Of a stretch of DNA of 34,357 bases, positions 7,100-14,580 are shown one piece after another. The stretch is from positions 1-34,357 of the forward strand of contig NZ_FOOW01000024.1 of assembly GCF_900113305.1 (NCBI RefSeq). The letters run 5' to 3'. The translations under genes were made by a program, and so were the position numbers. Position 1 is the first letter of the stretch. The number at the start of each line of letters is the position of its first letter. The notes beneath the pieces were generated by a model. That model saw nothing but the letters and a program-made list of their open reading frames with translations, did not search any database and was not told the origin of the DNA. The DNA comes from Prevotella sp. KH2C16 (lineage in GTDB: Bacteria; Bacteroidota; Bacteroidia; Bacteroidales; Bacteroidaceae).

Positions 7100-8133
7100 G
7101 GCCTGAGCCCTCCCGTCCTTTTCGCGGTGCTCAGCAGTCCGCAGGCGGCAAAGATGTCCTGCCCCCGTGAGGCGCGTATGGTGGTGAAGATGCCGTGGCG
7201 GGTCAGGTAGTCGCGGAAGGCTTCCATCGTCTCCTCGCCGGCTCCGCGGAGCGGCACGCCCGGTATCTGGTGGAATCGTATGAGGTTTACGCGGCAGTCG
7301 AGGCCTTTCAGGAGCTTCACGATCTCGCGGGCGTGAGCCTGAGAGTCGTTGAGGCCGCCGAAGACGATGTACTCGAACGAGAGCCGCCGCTGGCGGGAGA
7401 AGTCGTAGTTGCGGAGCAGTTCCACGATTTCCCCGATGGGCATGCCCCGCTGGGCGGGCATGAGCTCGGCGCGCTGGCCGGGCAGGGGAGAGTGGAGGCT
7501 GATGGCCACATGGCAGTCGCTCTCGTCGAGGAACCGCCGCAGCCTGCCCCTCACGCCCACGCTCGACACGGTGATGCGCCGCGGGCTCCACGCCCATCCG
7601 TAGGGGGCGGTGAGCACGGCGGTGGCCCGGAGCACGGCGTCGAGGTTGTCCATGGGCTCGCCCTGCCCCATGAAGACGATGTTGGTGAGCCTCCCGGCCT
7701 CGGGCAGGGAGTAGGCCTGGTTGAGGATGTCTACAGCCGAGAGGTTGCCCTCGAACCCCTGCTTGCCGGTCTGGCAGAAGAGGCAGTTCATCTTGCAGCC
7801 CACCTGGCAGGAGACGCAGAGCGTGGCGCGGTCGGCGTCGGGTATGAAGACGGCCTCCACGAAGCGCCCCTCCCGCGTGGGGAAGAGATACTTCACGGTG
7901 CCGTCCTTGGAGCGCTGCGCGTCCACGGGGGCGGCACAGCCGATCTCGTAGGCCTCGCCGAGCCGCGCGCGTGCGGCCTTCGGGAGGTCGGTCATCGCGT
8001 CGACGCTCCTCACGCGGTGCCGGTAGAGCCATTTCGCCATCTGTCCGCCGGCAAAGGCGGGCATCCCGAGCTCACGGGCCACGCCCTTGAGCTCGTCGGG
8101 CGTCATGCCGAGAAGCGCTGTCTTTCTGTCCAT
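7096..8133 (-). CDS. rlmN: dual-specificity 23S rRNA/tRNA m2A methyltransferase RlmN
   Basis: Radical-SAM enzyme that methylates C2 of A2503 in 23S rRNA and A37 in some tRNAs. The 345-residue protein shows the iron-sulfur ligand motif CKMNCLFC in 'CQVGCKMNCLFCQTG', 'FMGQGEPMDNLDAV', 'RRITVSSVG', 'AISLHSP', and near the end 'RASRGQDIFAACGLL', whose cysteine is the second methyl-transfer cysteine of the family. Length is normal. It is first in a two-gene unit with the DUF4837 lipoprotein. Confidence 0.96.
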   Translation of the reverse strand: MDRKTALLGMTPDELKGVARELGMPAFAGGQMAKWLYRHRVRSVDAMTDLPKAARARLGEAYEIGCAAPVDAQRSKDGTVKYLFPTREGRFVEAVFIPDADRATLCVSCQVGCKMNCLFCQTGKQGFEGNLSAVDILNQAYSLPEAGRLTNIVFMGQGEPMDNLDAVLRATAVLTAPYGWAWSPRRITVSSVGVRGRLRRFLDESDCHVAISLHSPLPGQRAELMPAQRGMPIGEIVELLRNYDFSRQRRLSFEYIVFGGLNDSQAHAREIVKLLKGLDCRVNLIRFHQIPGVPLRGAGEETMEAFRDYLTRHGIFTTIRASRGQDIFAACGLLSTAKRTGGLRP

Positions 8134-8219
8134 CTTGTAGCCTCTTGTCTCTTTCTTAAGTCTTGTTTCATGGAGGCCGGTCTCCCGGAGGGAGTTTCCG
8201 GGCGTCTCCTTTCCGCATG

Positions 8220-8227
8220 CAAAGATA
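8220..8227 (-). promoter_or_regulatory. -7 element upstream of rlmN
   Basis: TATCTTTG on the minus strand (8227-8220) fits the Bacteroidetes -7 consensus. No clear -33 TTG is found at the right distance. The leader to ATG 8133 would be about 80 nt and contains GC-rich inverted sequences (GGCCGGTCTCCCGG... around 8174-8207). Confidence 0.5.
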
Positions 8228-8327
8228 AGGAAAATCGGCGGAATATTTGCAGAATTTCCGAACTTTCATTTGATTCTGCCTGATTCTCTCATTTCCATCA
8301 CTTTCGGCGCCTTCCGCCGGGGCAAAA

Positions 8328-8415
8328 GTAAAAGGCCGTTAGAAGCTCTCCTTTTAGCCGCCTTTTACTCTCCTTTTAGCCGCCTTTTACTTTCCTTTTA
8401 GCCGCTAAAAGGAAA
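8328..8415. repeat. family A phased repeat array, 4 x 22 bp (copy 1)
   Basis: Four abutting 22-bp units (8328, 8350, 8372, 8394) fill 88 bp exactly. Each unit splits into 11-bp halves of type CCTTTTAGCCG, CCTTTTACTTT, or the inverted form GTAAAAGGCCG. It lies between the rlmN promoter and the terminator of the small-peptide operon. Copies of identical length and layout are at 24894-24981 and 30711-30798. Confidence 0.92.
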
Positions 8416-8524
8416 AGGGGGAATGTTTAGGGATTCCTAACTTGCAGGATTTAATGGTTGCCTATGTCCTGCAAAGATACAATGACTTCATACTCTGCCC
8501 ACCAGGGGAGAGCCGTTAAAGAAA

Positions 8525-8559
8525 ATGCGTGGAGCGGATTCTGCTTCCGTTCCACGCAT
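8525..8559 (-). terminator. rho-independent terminator of the LRR/small-peptide operon
   Basis: ATGCGTGGAGCGG (8525-8537) pairs with CCGTTCCACGCAT (8547-8559): a 13-bp stem with one G-U pair and a 9-nt loop. On the minus strand it is followed by TTTCTTTAA. Confidence 0.8.
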
Positions 8560-8618
8560 CGTTGTCAGGGAGAGTGAAGCGGGTTCACTCTGAATGTTGC
8601 TTATTGGTCAGGCGGGCG

Positions 8619-8822
8619 TTAGTCCTCCCAACTGTCGTCGCCTCCGGCGGGATTCGGCTTGGCGCCGATTCCTCCCGGGGGATCACCGGGGATGATGGGC
8701 ACCGGCTCCTCTCCGCCTTCGCCGTCGTTATCCACTTGCGTGAACGCCTGCATCATCTGCTCTGACTTCAGGCAGTGGATCTCGGCTGCCGGCTCCATGT
8801 AGGATTTTTTCATCTGTTTCAT
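8619..8822 (-). CDS. small peptide of the MKK-Y-P-E / AKP-DD-WED family (peptide 2)
   Basis: A 67-residue product, or 64 if the second Met (8813) is used. No known domain is recognised. The start 'MKKSYMEPAAEIHCL' has the same spacing of Y, P and E as the peptides at 8859 and 25451. The middle is acidic with a GEGG segment and proline-rich 'PIIPGDPPGG'. The end is 'GAKPNPAGGDDSWED'. There is no hydrophobic signal sequence. It is the last gene of the unit LRR protein, peptide 1, peptide 2, with a terminator about 60 nt downstream. It may be a precursor or secreted peptide; no evidence for either is in the sequence itself. Confidence 0.7.
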   Translation of the reverse strand: MKQMKKSYMEPAAEIHCLKSEQMMQAFTQVDNDGEGGEEPVPIIPGDPPGGIGAKPNPAGGDDSWED

Positions 8823-8858
8823 ATGTTTACTATAGTTAGTGATAGACTTTCTGCGGGC

Positions 8859-9047
8859 TTAGTCTTCCCACGGCTGGTAGCCCGCCCAGCTATCGTCGCC
8901 GAAGGGATTCGGCTTGGCGCCGATGTCGTCGTCCTCGATCTCTTCGTCGGGGTTCACCCCTACGCTCCACCACTCGCCGTCCATCAGCGAGTCGCCGTTC
9001 ATGATGATTACCTCTGTCTGCGGCTGTATATATTCTTTCTTTTTCAT
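8859..9047 (-). CDS. small peptide of the MKK-Y-P-E / AKP-DD-WED family (peptide 1)
   Basis: A 62-residue acidic peptide between the LRR gene (13 nt upstream) and peptide 2. It begins 'MKKKEYIQPQTEVIIM', matching the pattern MKK-x(0-1)-x-Y-x2-P-x2-E-[VI]. Its second half has 'DDDIGAKPNPFGDDSWAG' and ends 'QPWED'. The stretch GAKPNP-x-GDDSW is nearly identical to peptide 2, whereas the centres differ, so the two ends are under constraint or recently duplicated. No signal peptide, no double-Gly at the centre, no known domain. Confidence 0.72.
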   Translation of the reverse strand: MKKKEYIQPQTEVIIMNGDSLMDGEWWSVGVNPDEEIEDDDIGAKPNPFGDDSWAGYQPWED

Positions 9048-9060
9048 GTCCTTTGTGAGT

Positions 9061-12000
9061 TTATTTGATGATTACTTTCTTGCCATTGTGGATGTATACG
9101 CCCTTTTGGGGGTGCTCTACCCGGATGCCGTTCAGGTTATAGTAGGGTGCGTCGTCGCCCTGCTCCTCTGTCGCGATGCCTTCGATGCCCGTAACCGACG
9201 AGCTCTCGTCGTCGAAGCGGAATGAGAAGGCCTTGGCCTGGTTGTTGCCGTCGAGCTTCAGATAGGCGCTGAAGTAGGGCATCTTGTTACCAGGGTTCTC
9301 CTTGATCTTAAGGAACTTCCCCTGACCCTTACTGAAAGCATAGAGGTGGTTGCCGGCGTCGCTCATCACCTGGGTGTCTTCCAGCACGCCCACCATCTTG
9401 TAGCCGGCTTCGGAATACATGCCCGAGGGGTCGTTCACCGCGTGGTGGTCCTGCTCGTCGGTCATCTCGCAGTAGGAGTCTGCCGTGGCGGCGTTCACGC
9501 TGTGGAGTAGCACGCCGAGGTTGGCAGGTACATAGCCGTCGTCGATGCGTCGTGCCTTGGCATATGGATAAGCGGGAGACATGCGGCTGAAGTCTACGGG
9601 CAGGTAGGGCCTTACATCGCCGCCGTTGTTATACTGCGTGTCAAAGGGATAGCAGCGTGTGGCGCCGTAACGGTTGGTTGCCTGCGGAATTTCCGCCGTG
9701 ATGTTCAGCGTGTGGTCATCAATTTCCCATTTGCTATTATAATCACTTACCCTACTACGCTTTACATAGATGTTCTGTCCGTTCTTGAATGAATAGCTTC
9801 CTGGCTGCTCGTATTCTACAGAGCCAAGTTCACCTGGTATGTCACCTACAAAATAAAGATCCTCAATGCTGCTGCCCTTGAAAGCATTCATACCGATGTA
9901 GCTCATATCGGCAAGTGAGACGATAGCCTTGACCGTACTGGTGTTCTCGTAAGCGAAATCGAGAACGCTGCTCACCTCATAGGTCTTCTCTGGGAAAGTC
10001 TTGCCGAAACGGTCTGGAGTTGTTGTGGCATCTTCCGTTGCAGTTTTGTCAAGGATGACCGATGTGCGCTCGTTATAGAAGCTGATGGCACCCACGTGAG
10101 TTGTGGAAGTCGGGAAAAACTCCGTGCCGCGGTCGTAGCCCTTTGAGCTTACAAATGAAGGATGCACTTCCTTGAAGACATTGTTGTAATTCGTAATGGC
10201 TGCATCATTAGCCGTGTTCTCATACCATTTCTTGCGGACATAGACAGTCACATCCTTGGTATTGCCCGACTCGTACATGATGTCTGCTGTCAATACCGGG
10301 ACTTTGTCCTCGCCCATGAAGCTGAGCGACTTCAGATTATCACAGAGGGCGATGGCACGCTGGCCGATGGTTGTGACACTTTTGGGGAAAGTGATGTTCG
10401 ACACCTTGTCACTTCCATAGAAAGCATAGGATGCAACTTCCTCAAAATAAGGAACGAGCGTATATTTCGTGTCAGCCTTGCCAGCCGGGAATGTAACGAG
10501 CTTCTTCCTGTTCTTGTCACAGAGCATGCCGTCAAGCGAAGAATATTTCGGATTACCATCGTTCACATGGATAGCTGTCAGGTTATCACACATATTGAAC
10601 GTTCCCGTCTCGATAGTGGCAACACTGGCAGGAATCTCTACGGTCTCCAGTCCCTTGCAGTTGTCAAAGGCCTGCTTCTTTATGGCTGTCACAGTATTTG
10701 GAATCTCGATGCTCTTGATACCAGACTGTGCGAATGAGTTCTCACCGATAGTCGTAATGGAAGCCGGTGTAGCGAAAGTGACTGACTCCAGCTGCGGTGT
10801 GTTCTGGAAAGCATTGGCTTTGATTTCCGTGACGGTGGCAGGCACCTCGAAACTTGTCAATTTGGGGTCATTGGCGAAGATTCCTGTAGGGACAGTAGTG
10901 AGCTTCGTGCTGCCAGCGAACTGGAATGTCGTCAGCTCTGGATTGTTTGAGAAGCAATTATCACCCATTTTCACAAGCTGTGAATTATCTTCAATGGTGA
11001 CACTCTGCAACTTCTCAGAATAGGAGAAACCATTGCCCTCGATATTCTTCACCGAGGCTGGAAGCGTGAGATCTGTCAGATGAGTTGTGTGGGCGAAGGC
11101 CTGTCGGCCAATAGTCTCAAGCTGGCTGCCCGCCGCAAAATCAATACCCGTAACACCACTGTATCCGAAAGCGTCAGAGCCTATGTTCTTCACATTCTTG
11201 GAGATGGTGACTTTGCCGATGGCTGTTGTCTCATAGAAAGCATGTCCGTCAATCTCCGTAACGCTCTCGGGAACGACATAGTCTCCGGTCTTTGTGGCTA
11301 CACAGAGCATCAGGTGCGTGCCGTCCTTGGTGAACAGCACATTGTCCTCTGCCTTAAAATAGTTGTTGGCATCATCTACCGTGATACTGGCTAATCTGCC
11401 ACATCCGGTGAACGCAGCTTCTTCTATCTTGTTTACCTTATCACCTATATGGACTGACCTAAGACCATAGGAGAACTCGAAGGCAGAGTTTCCTATCGTC
11501 TGCACATCGTTGAAGTCCACCGACTTGATGCTGCCCACATAGAAGGCACGTGGCGCTATGGTAGTAACACCTTCAGGAATTGTATAGTCAGCATCATTGA
11601 GTCCATCGGAACGGCGGGCGGGATAGCTCAGCAGCGTCTTCTTGTCCTTGGAACACAGGACACCGTCTATATCACAGAATTTCGTATTGCCGGCATCCAC
11701 CTTTATATGGTCTGCCGTTGTCATTATTGATGAGCCGTCATCATTAAAAGTCATATTCTCTACCGAAGCAGGAATCGTAAGCGTTCCTATTTTAGTTGCC
11801 TGTGAGAAGGCATAGGAGTTTACAGTCGTAACGGTGCTTGGAATGGTATAATCTCCACCCTTACCCGAAGGATAGCAGACAAGCGTTGACCCATCCTTGC
11901 TAAGCAAAACACCATTCTCTGCCTTAAAAGAATTGCCTCCATCGTTCACCTTGAACTCAGTGAGTGACCCACTGGACATAAAGCTCTGTGTGCCGATTGA

Positions 12001-12384
12001 AGTACAAGTAGAAGGAATGGTAATACTCTGGATTTTACCACACTGGCGGAAGCTTCCTGCCGGAATGTCAACCAGCCCCTCCGGTAGAACCATCTCCGTC
12101 ACACCATCAGAGATCTGATTGCTTTCCCATGGAATGACGGTAGTAACATAATAATACTCATGGTCTGTCTCATTCCGTACCTTGTTTGGAATTGTTACCG
12201 TACCACTTCCTCCTACATGGAAAACTCCGACCTTGTTGTTTTCAGGATGCTGAAGATCCTTGACGGTAATCTCATAGGTAACGGTGCCGACATCGAATCT
12301 TGTTCCCACCGTTTGGGCAAATGCCCCTGTCGCCGACATGACTAATGCCAGCAACAGCAATAATAAAAGTTTAGTCTGCTTCAT
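9061..12384 (-). CDS. BspA-like leucine-rich-repeat surface protein
   Basis: Large exported protein of 1107 residues. A signal peptide ('LLLLLLLALVMSATGAFAQ') is followed by about 700 residues of LRR_5/BspA-type repeats with the pattern I-G-x2-A-F-x5-L-x2-V-x-I-P. At least four longer inserts read like 'DGVLCSKD...TLLSYPA', which in this family separate repeat blocks. The last 90 residues are a C-terminal module ending 'YYNLNGIRVEHPQKGVYI' plus NGKKVIIK, which resembles type IX secretion sorting segments of Prevotella. BspA relatives bind host matrix proteins and other bacteria; binding here is inferred only. It is expressed from a promoter 370 nt upstream and is followed by two small peptide genes. 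Confidence 0.9.
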   Translation of the reverse strand: MKQTKLLLLLLLALVMSATGAFAQTVGTRFDVGTVTYEITVKDLQHPENNKVGVFHVGGSGTVTIPNKVRNETDHEYYYVTTVIPWESNQISDGVTEMVLPEGLVDIPAGSFRQCGKIQSITIPSTCTSIGTQSFMSSGSLTEFKVNDGGNSFKAENGVLLSKDGSTLVCYPSGKGGDYTIPSTVTTVNSYAFSQATKIGTLTIPASVENMTFNDDGSSIMTTADHIKVDAGNTKFCDIDGVLCSKDKKTLLSYPARRSDGLNDADYTIPEGVTTIAPRAFYVGSIKSVDFNDVQTIGNSAFEFSYGLRSVHIGDKVNKIEEAAFTGCGRLASITVDDANNYFKAEDNVLFTKDGTHLMLCVATKTGDYVVPESVTEIDGHAFYETTAIGKVTISKNVKNIGSDAFGYSGVTGIDFAAGSQLETIGRQAFAHTTHLTDLTLPASVKNIEGNGFSYSEKLQSVTIEDNSQLVKMGDNCFSNNPELTTFQFAGSTKLTTVPTGIFANDPKLTSFEVPATVTEIKANAFQNTPQLESVTFATPASITTIGENSFAQSGIKSIEIPNTVTAIKKQAFDNCKGLETVEIPASVATIETGTFNMCDNLTAIHVNDGNPKYSSLDGMLCDKNRKKLVTFPAGKADTKYTLVPYFEEVASYAFYGSDKVSNITFPKSVTTIGQRAIALCDNLKSLSFMGEDKVPVLTADIMYESGNTKDVTVYVRKKWYENTANDAAITNYNNVFKEVHPSFVSSKGYDRGTEFFPTSTTHVGAISFYNERTSVILDKTATEDATTTPDRFGKTFPEKTYEVSSVLDFAYENTSTVKAIVSLADMSYIGMNAFKGSSIEDLYFVGDIPGELGSVEYEQPGSYSFKNGQNIYVKRSRVSDYNSKWEIDDHTLNITAEIPQATNRYGATRCYPFDTQYNNGGDVRPYLPVDFSRMSPAYPYAKARRIDDGYVPANLGVLLHSVNAATADSYCEMTDEQDHHAVNDPSGMYSEAGYKMVGVLEDTQVMSDAGNHLYAFSKGQGKFLKIKENPGNKMPYFSAYLKLDGNNQAKAFSFRFDDESSSVTGIEGIATEEQGDDAPYYNLNGIRVEHPQKGVYIHNGKKVIIK

Positions 12385-12753
12385 TTTCTTAAAAATATTA
12401 TAATGTATAATTTATAACTCTACGATTTTCTGTATTCCCATGGCTGATTAGCTGTTAAGGATTCTGTCTTATATCAAATGATGAGATTTTGGAAAAACAC
12501 GCAGAAATCCCGGCAAGGGAATCTCCGTGGAGTCCTTTGCCGAAAGGAATTGCGCCGCCTCCCTCGCGCGTAGGGATAAGTGTGCGGAAGTAAGTCTACG
12601 CCAGTAGTGCCTGTGTGTTAGCAAATTATTTGGATTGGCCAAATAATCAGTCAACAAATTTGCGGAAAAAACAGCGTGTCTTGTCCGTTCGACACACTTC
12701 ACACAATTATATAATATAAGTTTAGACAATATATATCGGTTTGTAAATCCGTG
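12385..12753 (-). promoter_or_regulatory. long structured 5' leader of the LRR operon
   Basis: About 365 nt separate the promoter from ATG 12384. ATTATTTGG (12625-12633) and CCAAATAAT (12639-12647) form a perfect 9-bp inverted repeat, nested within GCAAAT (12621-12626) and ATTTGC (12658-12663). A second structured zone is at about 12500-12560. The frame open at 12469-12756 begins inside the promoter with no ATG and is not credible as a gene. No known riboswitch is recognised. Confidence 0.45.
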
Positions 12754-12784
12754 CAAAGATAATTAAAGTTTTTGAAATGTGCAA
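12754..12784 (-). promoter_or_regulatory. Bacteroidetes promoter of the LRR operon
   Basis: On the minus strand TTG (12784-12782) and TATCTTTG (12761-12754) are separated by 20 bp. Transcription runs toward the LRR gene. Confidence 0.7.
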
Positions 12785-13078
12785 GAAAAAAGGAAAAATA
12801 TGCGCAAAAAGTTGTGCAATCGTATGCGCAGAAGAGGCGGCAAGAATGTTTACAACCGCCGCGGAAGGCCTTGGGAGGAAGGGGATGGGAGGCTACGGGG
12901 CGGAGCCGTCGCGGTTGTCAGGTATTTTCAGGGCGGGTCAGTACCGCCGGCCTTTCTGCACGGGTCGCCCTTGGAGCAGGAGCCTTGCCCTGCGGATGCC
13001 GGTCGGCTGCCGTGGACTGCGCATGTGGCGGGTGGACAGGATGCCATCCGCTTCGTGGCTGCAAGCCGTTGCCCGTTT
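12785..13078. other. intergenic region between divergent units, no gene seen
   Basis: Several overlapping frames are open on both strands (12772-13196 plus; 12918-13176 minus), but none has a recognisable protein, and all run into the family B repeat array. 'Frames in all directions' is expected of GC-rich non-coding DNA. Confidence 0.5.
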
Positions 13079-13144
13079 GACAAAATCGGCGATTTTGTGC
13101 GATGATTTCGCCGATTTTGTCCGACAATCTCGCCGATTTTGTCG
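13079..13144. repeat. family B phased repeat array, 3 x 22 bp (copy 1)
   Basis: Three abutting 22-bp units (13079, 13101, 13123). Half-units are GACAAAATCGG and CGATTTTGTGC, each 11 bp and inverted relative to one another, so every 22-mer is a near-palindrome around GGC/GCC. A second copy with the same length is at 19083-19148. Both are preceded by TT. Confidence 0.9.
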
Positions 13145-13278
13145 AGCAGTCTACGGCTGTCTGCTTTATATTCCATGGTTTCCTATTTTATATTAAGGTA
13201 TATTCCCTTTTATATCAGGTATATTCCCGACCAACCGGAAACAGCAAGTTAAACTCTGTTAAATAATCGGCGGGGGTA

Positions 13279-13327
13279 TTGTCGGTTTCAAAAACGAATG
13301 ATATATTTGCGATATCAAAATGATATC
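13279..13327 (+). promoter_or_regulatory. promoter of the SPFH operon with a palindrome at the start site
   Basis: TTG (13279-13281) and TATATTTG (13302-13309) are 20 bp apart. Directly after, GATATC-AAAAT-GATATC (13311-13327) forms an inverted repeat that covers the expected transcription start (about 13315). Its position suggests an operator for a repressor (inference). Confidence 0.75.
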
Positions 13328-13357
13328 AACAGCTTACAAACCTAAAAGACCGGAATT

Positions 13358-14305
13358 ATGACAAACCAAGAGTTCACTTTCAAAGGCAAGACCCTCAACG
13401 GATTCACGATGTTGTTCTTGGTAATTGCCGTCTTGGCATTGAGCCTCGTGCTCTTCGTCTACAACTGCGAGTGCCTGAATACGGGCATGACCGTGCTGAC
13501 GGCTGTCAGCGTCGTGCTCTTCGTCTGCGACCTGGTTGCGCTCGGAGGATTCATGATGCTCGAGCCCAACGAGGCCCGCGTGATGATGTTCTTCGGCAAA
13601 TACCGGGGCACCTTCACGCAGACGGGTTTCTTCTGGGTAAACCCCTTCATCACCACCAAGAAGCTCTCGCTGCGCGCCCGCAACCTCGACGCACAGCCCA
13701 TCAAGGTGAACGACAAGATCGGCAACCCCGTGATGATAGGCCAGGTGATGGTGTGGCGGCTCAAGGACACCTACAAGGCCACCTTCGACATCGACGCCCA
13801 GCAGACGCAGAGCGCGGGCTTAGGCCAGGCTTCGGGTGCCCTGATGCGCTTCTATGAGAACTTCGTGAAGATACAGGGCGACGCTGCCCTGCGCAAGGTG
13901 GCCGGCCTCTATGCCTACGACGACGAGGACGGCAAGGCCTCGGAGACCACCCTCCGCGGGGGCGGCGACAAGCTCAACGAGGTGCTGGAGCATGAACTGA
14001 AGGAACGGCTCGACCTTGCCGGCATCGAGGTCGTAGAGGCTCGCATCAACTATCTGGCCTATGCCCCTGAGATAGCGGCCGTCATGCTGCGCCGCCAGCA
14101 GGCCTCCGCCATCATCACGGCGCGAGAGAAAATCGTGGAGGGAGCCGTCTCCATGGTCAAGATGGCCATCGACAAGCTCGCCGAGGAGCAGGTGATAGAG
14201 CTCGACGACGACAAGAAGGCGGCCATGGTGAGCAACCTCATGGTGGTGCTCTGCGGCGACGACACGGCCCAGCCCGTGGTGAACACCGGCACGCTCAACA
14301 TGTAA
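13358..14305 (+). CDS. SPFH/Band 7 (stomatin-prohibitin-flotillin) membrane protein
   Basis: A 315-residue protein with two N-terminal hydrophobic segments (about 17-37 and 45-68) followed by the SPFH core 'LEPNEARVMMFFGKYRGT...GFFWVNPF' and 'DNLDAQPIKVNDKIGNPVMI' type strands. The C-terminal half is a charged helical region ('EHELKERLDLAGIEVVEARI', 'LRRQQASAIITAREKIVEGA') typical of oligomerising SPFH proteins. Such proteins scaffold membrane domains and proteases; a specific role is unknown. It has its own promoter and palindrome, and a terminator separates it from the ribbon-helix-helix gene 58 nt downstream, so the latter may be expressed at a lower level. Confidence 0.9.
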   Translation: MTNQEFTFKGKTLNGFTMLFLVIAVLALSLVLFVYNCECLNTGMTVLTAVSVVLFVCDLVALGGFMMLEPNEARVMMFFGKYRGTFTQTGFFWVNPFITTKKLSLRARNLDAQPIKVNDKIGNPVMIGQVMVWRLKDTYKATFDIDAQQTQSAGLGQASGALMRFYENFVKIQGDAALRKVAGLYAYDDEDGKASETTLRGGGDKLNEVLEHELKERLDLAGIEVVEARINYLAYAPEIAAVMLRRQQASAIITAREKIVEGAVSMVKMAIDKLAEEQVIELDDDKKAAMVSNLMVVLCGDDTAQPVVNTGTLNM

Positions 14306-14321
14306 TCAACACGCACAACCC

Positions 14322-14358
14322 GGCTCCCCTTCCCGCCCGGGGAGGGGAGCCTCATTTT
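14322..14358 (+). terminator. terminator or attenuator after the SPFH gene
   Basis: GGCTCCCCTTCCCG (14322-14335) pairs with CGGGGAGGGGAGCC (14338-14351) with one G-U pair and a 2-nt loop, then TCATTTTT. The next gene starts at 14364, so read-through is needed unless a hidden promoter exists. Confidence 0.75.
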
Positions 14359-14363
14359 TAGGC

Positions 14364-14573
14364 ATGGCAAAGAAAGATACAACGACCAAGAGCTTCATCC
14401 TCCGCATAGACTCCGCGACGATGGACGCGATAGAGAAATGGGCCGCCGACGAGTTCCGCAGCACCAACGGACAGTTGCAGTGGATCATCTCCGAGGCGCT
14501 GCGCAGGAACCGCCGGCTGCCTAAACAGAGAAAGGAGAAGTCCGCCGGCGAGGAGGCCCCGGCGACAGATTAA
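14364..14573 (+). CDS. Arc/ribbon-helix-helix DNA-binding protein
   Basis: A 69-residue protein with a short beta strand ('KSFILRIDS') followed by two helices ('ATMDAIEKWAADEFRSTNGQ' is the first and turn region; 'LQWIISEALRRNRR' the second), as in Arc-like ribbon-helix-helix repressors, and a basic, then acidic tail. It probably binds DNA as a dimer. Position between the SPFH gene and a membrane-protein gene (7 nt to the next start) suggests an operon, and it could be the factor acting on the GATATC palindrome at 13311; this is inference. It could also be a toxin-antitoxin-like antitoxin, but no toxin lies next to it. Confidence 0.8.
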   Translation: MAKKDTTTKSFILRIDSATMDAIEKWAADEFRSTNGQLQWIISEALRRNRRLPKQRKEKSAGEEAPATD

Positions 14574-14580
14574 CCGACTG

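Noticed and set aside
7100..8032. N-terminal extension of the DUF4837 frame through rlmN
   Set aside because: Arginine-rich text antisense in frame to nothing; a lipoprotein signal begins at ATG 7099 and the ATGA overlap fixes the start.
8328..8415. The 22-bp arrays as CRISPR
   Set aside because: Units abut with no spacers and split into 11-bp mirrored halves; there are no cas genes in the window.
12385..12753. Known riboswitch in the LRR leader
   Set aside because: No recognisable aptamer core was found by eye; only inverted repeats can be stated.
12469..12756. 95-codon frame on the minus strand in the LRR leader
   Set aside because: Begins within the promoter at a TTG, with no ribosome site and no family features.
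12772..13196. Three overlapping plus-strand frames (about 100-139 codons) and two minus-strand ones
   Set aside because: All read through the family B repeat; different frames are equally open, and none resembles a protein.
14364..14573. Ribbon-helix-helix gene as the antitoxin of a toxin-antitoxin pair
   Set aside because: No toxin-like gene adjoins it; the neighbours are an SPFH protein and a four-helix membrane protein.
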